64,000 bases of DNA from Rutidosis leptorrhynchoides (lineage: Eukaryota; Streptophyta; Magnoliopsida; Asterales; Asteraceae): positions 314,587,501-314,651,500 of the forward strand of contig NC_092339.1 in the NCBI RefSeq assembly GCF_046630445.1, given 5' to 3'. Shown here one piece after another: positions 56,531 through 64,000 of the stretch. The translations under genes were made by a program, and so were the position numbers. Numbering within the stretch: position 1 is the first letter of the stretch; each line of letters starts with the position of its first letter. The notes beneath the pieces were generated by a model, which saw nothing but the letters and a program-made list of their open reading frames with translations, had not been told where the DNA came from and did no database searches.

Positions 56531-58145
56531 TAGGTATAAACTCTTTTGATCATCACCTTGGTTCACCGCAATCAATTCATCATGAACCACAACCATCTTC
56601 ACCTTGATTATTTTCATCACCACCGACAACCAAGAACAACTCCACAACCACCTCTCACACCCACAACGATTACAAACAACCATCACCCTTATTTCGTTTC
56701 AACTTATGATCTTGAACCCATCACCGCTGCCATCACCGTTGGGTTACCATCATCACAATCACCACTTGATCGTGGCCATCTCCACCATCACAACCGCACC
56801 TACCACACCTCTCCTTCTCCCTCTAACATCTCTCTTTCTCTCTTCCAATTCTACTCAAACACCTACACGTTTTCTGTTCCTTGTTGTCGAATTCAAACCC
56901 AAACCAAACACCATTTAAATGTACATGTGATCTTGCTGCTACTTGAATATCTACATTTTCTGTGCAATAACTACCTCCCATCCGCCACTAACCGCCACCC
57001 ATCACCACCACATCGAACCCATAACCACGACTCACCACCTTTGTATAACCGTCACCATGAACACCCATAAAAACTCATCGAGCTCTGTTGTTCACTACTG
57101 TGATTTTCCTGCTGTATACCGTCTGTGTGGCTGCTACCATCACCGGAGGACCACCACTCAAACCGCCATTATCCACTTAAAACCATCAGTTATCATCATG
57201 CTCAATCACCTTGGAGATTCCTGTTTCTATTTCCTAATACAACAGTGAATGATGATGGTGTATGTTGTTTTGATAATGACGATGATTATTTTATTTTTTT
57301 TTGTCGGTCTTAAACAGCAGGCGTGTCCTCCCTTGCTTTGATGGCCGACATACCATCAACTTATAAACCCCACTTGAATTAGTTTAATAAAGATAATAAA
57401 TGATGGAGGAGTTAAAATCCCGTAAACCCTTTATTTTCATTTGGATCGGATTCCTTATTTATTTCACAACCTGGACCATATGATTTATGAAGTTGGGCCA
57501 ACACAAGCCCATGTACATGATTACAAGCCATCAGCAAACAAACAAGGTGTCGATCTTGTTTCTGGAATTTTGTTTTATAATGATAACAAGATAGATAATG
57601 ATAGGGAGATGGTGATAAATTGGATGATGATACCGATTGATTGCTGCAACTCGTTATCCGTTTCTAGTAAATTAACAAGTAGGATGATTATGATATTGAT
57701 ATGATTATAAATATCGATGATATTGAGGAGATAACGATTTTAGGATTATGATAACATGATTAGTAAATGATGATAACATGGTTATGATTATGATTAGGAT
57801 ATGATTAGGGTTAGATAATATGTATAAATGATTTGATGACGACGGTGAGAAGTGATAATCATGATGATTATACATACACGATGAAGTGATGATGTTTCAT
57901 TGATGATGATGATGAATAGTAGACGAGATGTAGGATGATGATGATCATACGGTCATGATGATTGAATGATGATGATGAACATCGATTCCTTCTGTTTCTG
58001 TTTCGTGAATGGGTACGCATCAAACACAACTTGGGCCAAATTAACGAATTGGATTAAGATTATTCTGGGCCACACTGTAGCACTCGGCCCAACTCATTCC
58101 CAGCAGGCCTATCGAATTATATTTTAAATATGGGAGTTAATTCAA

Positions 58146-58225
58146 GAAAGACACTAGTGGAGCAGTGGTTAGGAGTGTTTTCGAAGAATGATAGGTTGCG
58201 GGTTCGAGTCCTGTAGCGGGCAGTT
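58146..58225 (+). mobile_element. tRNA-related SINE fragment
   Basis: AGTGGAGCAGTGGTTAGGAG (A box region) and TGCGGGTTCGAGTCCTG (B box region, about 58198-58214) are in tRNA order and spacing inside the F LTR. No full tRNA fold was seen and borders are unclear. Confidence 0.5.
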
Positions 58226-58415
58226 TATTATTTTAACCTACTCATTTGAGGTATTTTTTACTACCACTCTTGTTATTATGATTATTATTATGATTATTAT
58301 TAATATTGTTATTATTAGTCTTGTAATTAATAGTAGCACTAATATCATATTTATATTTATAAGAATTGGAAATATTATTATCATTAGTATTTTTATTATT
58401 ATAAATTTTATCATT

Positions 58416-58540
<125 letters not shown>

Positions 58541-59211
58541 TTTATTAAAACTACCTTTATATCAAAAATTAACATTTTTACTAAAGTTATTTAAATCCCA
58601 GTTAGGTTAGTATTATTATTATGAACATTATTTATATAAATACTTACATATAAAAAATTATCGTTTTTTAATATAATGCTAAACATATATTATATATATA
58701 GATATATTAATATGACTGAAGGAATAAATATTAGGTATTTTAAATGTATATATACAGCATAGATATATATAACATATAACTTAAGATATAATACATATAA
58801 ATAAAGTATATGTAATAAATAAAATTTAGTATAAAATCTTATATAACTACAAACACATAAAAATTATATAACTAATAAATGAAATTTGGAAATTTATATT
58901 ATATGTTTTAATAGAAATACAATTAATATAGGTTCATGAATCCGAAGCCAACCCTATGCTTGTTCAATGTCGTCCTATGTATTTTTACTACAAAATACAA
59001 TATGGTGAGTTCATTTGATTCCCTTTTACTCCTTATATTTTTGGGACTGAGAATACATGCACTGTTTTTACAAATGCTTTATTAAATGCTTTTGAAATAT
59101 ATTTTGAACTGCGAATACATGAAATGCTTTTATAAATTTTTGACGAGATAGACACAAGCCAAAACATTCCTCGAATGAATTATTATGCAGACAGAAGTTC
59201 TGCGGATTATT

Positions 59212-59304
59212 GTTGAATTATGTGGACATGATAATTGCCACCGTTGAATTATGTGGACATGATAATTGCCACCGTTGAATTATGTGGACATGATAATTGC
59301 CACC
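59212..59304. repeat. Tandem repeat, 3 x 31 bp
   Basis: Three identical 31-base units starting GTTGAATTATGTGGACATGA, without spacers, inside the F LTR. Confidence 0.97.
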
Positions 59305-60136
59305 AATTGATATGAATGTTATGTATCGAGAGAATGATTTTATACACAGGTTATGTGTATGTTATTTTTGTGCACGAGATATGTGTACGGTTACTAAGAT
59401 TTATGAAAAAGGATTTCGTACAAGAGAAAGGTGTACTGTATTTAAAAGATATCGCATGTACATTACAGGTGGGTATAGGATTCGGGCCCATTTGTACCAT
59501 GCAGGATTTAAATCTTGTGGTCTATCAAAATGATGAATTTTATTGTTTATGATAAACTTATGAACTCACCAACCTTTTGGTTGACACTTTTAAGCATGTT
59601 TATTCTCAGGTATGAAAGAAACCTTCCGCTGTACATTTACTCGTATTACATGGAGTCGTTCATGGCATATAGAGGCCCGTTCATCGCAATGGTACCAGAT
59701 GTTATTGTATTCGTTCAAGAGAATTTGGACGGGGTATGACATGTGGTATGAGAGCGGTGGTCTTAGTGAACCAGGTCTTGCATTAGTGTGTCTAACTGAT
59801 AGTTGTTTAGATGCATTAGAGAGTCTGGACTTCGACCGTGTCTGCATGTCAAAAGTTTTGCTTATCATTCGTGTCAAAAATCATCTACTTATTATCCTTA
59901 GGAAATTACCTGCTTATCATTCCTAGTCTAGACACATCTTACTGCATTGATTGCATGAATAGTGTATAGACAAAATTCATATCTTAGCATATCTGTTATT
60001 GTTACCTTTGCCCGACAGCTTCCGTAGATTCCTCCGTAACTTATGGGATTTTAGTATTATATATGCATATGTAAATTATGTATTGCAGGATACTAATCTA
60101 CATCCTATAATCTATTTCTTATCGAAAATCCTTCAT

Positions 60137-60681
60137 CTGATCGTACGAGATAAATCCCTCAACCAGTTCGAGTCCCTCAGATTGCGATAGTATTCCGATA
60201 GTTATTCCGACAGCTATTCCGACATGGATATTCACCTAAGCTCCGAAAACAGTGTCACCAGAATGAATCAACCAATCATCCATCCTCAATTCATCTGATG
60301 GGTTCATAGTCGACTTAATCAATGGAGACGAGTAGAAAGCGATTCTTTCCACCCACCAACCTGCACTCTTGGCAAAGAATCTGAAGCACTTACCGACAAA
60401 CCAATCCGAAACACCATTTTCACCATCATTTCCTAAATATCTCCCTATGAATATGTACTATCTAAAATTCTAAACCTTTTTCATCCGCTCGTTCTGACCG
60501 ACAATCATCTCGGAATAATAGAAGAAGTTAGCGAACTTCGCGCTCGAGTAATCAATTTGGAGAATATGGTGCAAAATCTACCAGCTTCAGCAACATTACC
60601 GGCACCAACAGTACCATCAGTAACAACACCAGTACTATCAACAATCCATGCCTCAACATCTCATTCTGTACCTCGAGTATA
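60137..60681 (+). pseudogene. Accessory ORF of element F: coiled-coil protein, decayed
   Basis: This is the counterpart of the C ORF at 36247-35801. The start codon is changed (ATA where C has ATG). A Ser/Asp-rich part (SDSYSDSYSDMDIHLSSENS, about 60195-60255) is followed by a stop at 60297-60299. RRVESDSFHPPTCTLGKESE, ALTDKPIRNTIFTIIS and a second stop come next, then after a frame change EEVSELRARVINLENMVQNL (coiled coil) and an Ala/Pro/Thr/Ser-rich tail to a stop near 60681. Where C has a stop codon in the Ser/Asp-rich part, F has GAA. Shared amino acids across both copies argue for a former protein. Confidence 0.6.
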
Positions 60682-60919
60682 ATTATCGTTCCACGAATCG
60701 TTCTACATCATTTATCTTCGTTCGACATGGCGATTATATAATCTCTAATATTTTAGAGATTATATATTTTTATTCTAACGGTAAATCAAATGAATCTAAT
60801 ATCATATTGACTCATTAAATCCATGATTACATCTGAAGAAAATATACAGGTATATATGTTTTCATATAAAGATTGTAATTAAAAATCCTTTTGTACAAAC
60901 TGTTAATGATGAAAATATT

Positions 60920-60943
60920 TTAACGGGTAGGTAATACCCGAGG
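60920..60943 (+). promoter_or_regulatory. Internal polypurine-tract-like motif of element F
   Basis: TTAACGGGTAGGTAATACCCG is identical to the C copy and repeats the core of the 3' tract at 63866. Confidence 0.6.
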
Positions 60944-61373
60944 AATATTTAAGATTCACATTAATAAGTTACACTGTACATTCTTCAAAGCTGATTCAAC
61001 AGTCGTTTACTATCCTACTTACATCCATCGATATACAAATCCGTTCACCACAGAATAACCATTTTCATCCAATTTCATATTTGGATTTTGATTTTTCAGA
61101 ATTCAACAAGTGGCATAATGAAGAAAACATTGAACAAAATAAAATTTGTTAGAAACAAACAAATTAACTATGAGAAATTTTGTTAAGAATCCACGCTAAC
61201 TGTTCCTAGCTAATTGTTCCTAGTTAACTGATTATATTTTATTTATCACAATTTAATTATAGCAATTTACATTCTCGTAATTTTATTTATCATCATTTAA
61301 TTTCTGTTATTTACTTTACGCACTTTATTTATCGTCATTTAATTTCTGTTATTTATTTTTACGCACTTTAAAT
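60944..61373 (+). other. Element F internal spacer
   Basis: No ORF. It aligns with element C on both sides of the D insertion (35380-35174 and 22114-21965), showing where D entered C. It contains repeated ATTTATC.TCATTTAATT phrases. Confidence 0.6.
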
Positions 61374-61700
<327 letters not shown>

Positions 61701-62404
61701 TGGACTACCAACATTGGACAATTAAAATGAAATAAAATATTGTTTATAACATATGAAAATAAACAATTCTTCAAGTTTGCCACTTGATTTCATCTTAAAC
61801 CTCATTTGTATCTTGACGATTACAATCTGCGTTCAAACTCTTCATGATTCTTGAAAACACCTTAATCGGGAGAATGAACCAACGTCACTTCATCTATGGA
61901 AGAAGAGATTGATGCATATAGTTATGCACCTGAAAACACTCGGAACCTGAGTAAACGTTTAACACGTATCTGTGCTAGCTCCTTTGACATTGTTATTACT
62001 GAAAATAGCTTTTCAACTTCTTTCCAAATTAGCCAAATTTGTCACAGCTTCAACAAGTCAACTTCGACTTTTCATTCGAATTAATCTTATTATAACCTTG
62101 ATATATAAGTCTATCTTTCGTCATCGCTACCGGAGAACCTCCTATATCTTGCCACATTAGCAGTAAACTTACCAGCAACTTTATTACTCATCGGCTTAAG
62201 TCTCTCTGAAGAACCATTATATTCATTAAAACCCTATCATATACTCATCCACATCTTATAACAAGAATTGTCATACTAATTACCGGGAAACAGCAAATCT
62301 GTATTGTGAATCTCGCAACGTTTCCACATCAACAGTTATATGTAACCATATAACATTTATTCCTTATGATCTTCCATTCTGAAATTCTGAAAAGCACCCA
62401 GTCT

Positions 62405-62680
62405 GCGAATTGATACTCTGAATTTTGAAAAGTTGAATGAAGCAACAAAAACAGTAAACGACCTTAACAGTCAAAAGTTAATGATAAAGAATTGTATGTT
62501 GGCAAAGCTCAAAAAAAAAAAAAACTGATTGAGCAAACTACGAAGGAGCCTCTGAACAAATCACAAGGACTAAACTTGTACATTAAGAATCTTGATGATT
62601 ATGTTTCTGATGAAATCTTTAGCGAATACTTTGCTTTTGACTCCAAACTCTTGCGGACAAATTTTCTTCACCATCCTTCG
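62405..62680 (+). pseudogene. Captured poly(A)-binding protein fragment (RRM3-RRM4), copy in F
   Basis: Plus-strand codons read TLNFEKLNEATKTVNDLNSQ (end of RRM3; host PABP has VNFEN..DAA.AV..LNG.K). After a one-base shift NDKELYVGKAQKK follows, the PABP signature at the start of the RRM3-RRM4 linker. An A-rich run comes next, then NKSQGLNLYIKNLDDYVSDE, the start of RRM4. Similarity fades after about 62640. The frame from the ATG at 62492 includes this piece, but its start is inside the linker. The same fragment, better preserved at RRM3, lies in element C (20890-21185). It is a captured host fragment with no intact RRM. Confidence 0.78.
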
Positions 62681-62689
62681 ATATTAGAA

Positions 62690-63157
62690 ATTCCAAGATA
62701 TCATTGTATCTTTCATTATAAATATCCTCCATATTTATGAAGATATTTTCATAACTATTCTTATCTGAAATCATTAATCTCTTCGTGCTATCAGTGTTAC
62801 ATCATATAGAAACTGTTAGTTTCTATATTCTGTAAACTTTTAAGCTTAAAATATGAATGTTATTGAAGTAATGTTGGGAACTGATGCATGAGTTAGTATA
62901 ATATAATGACATTTGATCAACGTGATTATATTACAGTAAGTCATGCTGAGTTTCTAATGGGACATGATAATTCACAGATCATAACGTCATCATGTACCAT
63001 GTTATATAACTCTTTCATTCTTCTTAACTTCTGAACATATCAAGAAAATTTATTCTTGATAGTTCTATTCTCAGTGATTCTGGTAATTTGACAAATCAAA
63101 TTGTGCTAATACATTAAGTTCTTATTTAGAACACGATGTTTATCTGAAATTCCATAC
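62690..63157. other. Element F internal spacer
   Basis: No ORF is recognised. It aligns with 20419-20889 of element C, including the near-palindromic TATAATGACATTTGATCAACG.GATTATATTA region near 62900. Confidence 0.5.
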
Positions 63158-63449
63158 TTATGAATTCTGGACCGTTACTCGCTTTACTAAAGGTCGGGAG
63201 GATAATAAAAAGGCAAAGAGCTCCAAAATATAAGAGAAAATATAAAGCCCAATAACATCACGGAAGATACAAACCGTGGATATTAATACGAATAGCAATA
63301 TAAAGACACGGTAGAATTAAGAATAGTATCACCCTAAGGTAATAGTAAAAGTAAACAGATTCTTCTGGTGGAAGATTGAAAAGAAGGATGACAGGAATGA
63401 TAATTAGGAAAATATCAAGGATTAGAACTGGATTAAACATTTCCATCAT
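63158..63449 (-). pseudogene. Antisense small membrane protein ORF in element F
   Basis: It starts at ATG 63449 (MMEMFNPVLILDIFLIIIPV). Hydrophobic segments and LPPEESVYFYY match the C copy. A frameshift near 63285 ends the open frame at 63258. In the neighbouring frame the C copy's tail is still readable to the same end point (VKRV.V.NS then stop at 63158). It lies on the strand opposite to F, as in C. Confidence 0.6.
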
Positions 63450-63515
63450 CTTTTGGATGTATGAACTAAGAAAGAAAGTATAGGAATGGTGAGAATAATG
63501 GAACGAAAGAGTTTA

Positions 63516-63522
63516 ATTTATA
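63516..63522 (-). promoter_or_regulatory. TATA box of antisense gene in element F
   Basis: TATAAAT on the minus strand, 67 bases upstream of the ATG at 63449, with the same upstream CTCTGTC..GTATTTC context as in element C. Confidence 0.55.
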
Positions 63523-63865
63523 ATGGAAATACCAGACAGAGTAAACGAGGCAGATCATCGTATTTAATTATAGAGATCTTAATTTCCTTATTTGCCGAAG
63601 AATCAAATTTTATAGATTTCGAAGATTTTCTTCAAATCCCTTGAATTCCGGAATTCAACCCTGTTTACGTCAAAAGCTAAGGAAAATCTTATTTTCTTCA
63701 ATTCACTCTTTTGCGATAGCTTAATTCGTATTCTTAGAATAATCGAATTATTTTATCATTATTATTCAATGATGATAAACCCCTAATTATCAACTCATAT
63801 TGGTCATAAAAACATTCTTATAGTTAGCCCTGACCACCTCACTCAAATTTTGGGACGAAATTTCT

Positions 63866-63880
63866 TTAACGGGTAGGTAC
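63866..63880 (+). promoter_or_regulatory. Element F 3' polypurine tract
   Basis: TTAACGGGTAGGTAC lies directly before the 3' LTR and is identical to that of element D. Confidence 0.85.
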
Positions 63881-64000
63881 TGTGATAACCCAGGAATTTC
63901 CGACTAAATTTAAACTTAATCTTTATATGATTTCGACACGATAAGCAAAGTCTGTAAAGTTGAGTCTCAAAAAGTTTGAACTATTTTCATATATTCATGT
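63881..64000 (+). repeat. Element F 3' LTR, start only
   Basis: The first 120 bases match 55337-55456 with four differences, all in the first 25 bases. It continues outside the window. Confidence 0.92.

Noticed and set aside
56546-57248. His/Thr/Pro-rich open frames
   Set aside because: Several overlapping frames of similar length follow the CAC/ACC-rich composition. No start context, domain or partner was found.
58146-58225. Functional tRNA gene
   Set aside because: A and B boxes are present but no acceptor stem closes, and the sequence fits a SINE head.
59212-59304. CRISPR-like array
   Set aside because: Three identical 31-base units touch each other without spacers, in a plant LTR; it is a simple tandem repeat.
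61896-62160. Separate host gene in element F (two overlapping frames)
   Set aside because: Matching frames in element C show it is part of the element. The two frames compete and neither has a recognisable domain.

Overview
The window is nuclear plant DNA from a large, repeat-rich genome. The supporting signs are chromovirus-type Ty3-gypsy and Ty1-copia retrotransposons, tRNA-derived SINEs, long AT and ATT microsatellites, a PIF/Harbinger transposase relic, and one intron-containing cysteine-rich receptor-like kinase (CRK). Element structure and an At1g67623-like F-box relative suggest a eudicot, perhaps Asteraceae. That placement is inference. At least 80 percent of the window is transposon.

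Layout. 1-2890 is the end of a gypsy LTR (G). 2891-4737 is a minus-strand, internally deleted copia relic (E). 4738-11340 is a decayed plus-strand copia (A), followed by a copia LTR fragment (H, to 11988). 13805-44163 is a three-layer nest. The outer layer is a minus-strand copia (B, duplication AAAAA), whose pol is split by a minus-strand gypsy-like element without gag-pol (C, 16972-39347, duplication ATAGC). C in turn is split by a nearly full plus-strand chromodomain gypsy element (D, 22120-35168, duplication GTTTC). Hand-counted LTR divergence falls from B (about 1.4%) through C (about 1.0%) to D (about 0.7%), as nesting requires. The nest sits inside an older near-palindrome with arms of about 1.15 kb. 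47569-53154 is the CRK locus, with SINEs in its introns. 53964-55080 is the Harbinger relic. 55337 to the window end is a second gypsy-like element without gag-pol (F), related to C.

The gypsy elements share a plan: LTR, initiator-Met primer site, an accessory module, an internal copy of the polypurine tract, a core module, the 3' polypurine tract, and the LTR. In D the accessory module is an acidic protein plus an F-box protein with a Sel1-like tail, and the core is gag-pol with a chromodomain. In C and F the accessory module is a small Ser/Asp-rich coiled-coil ORF. Their core holds an LTR-derived segment, a captured piece of poly(A)-binding protein (RRM3 to RRM4), and an antisense membrane-protein ORF with its own TATA box. 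Shared leader and polypurine-tract sequence suggest that D-type elements could mobilise C/F-type elements.

The CRK locus has two ectodomain exons in tandem, both ending in the same codon phase and both phase-compatible with the transmembrane exon. It could encode a receptor with two or four DUF26 domains. Its kinase exons read through intact with all key residues.
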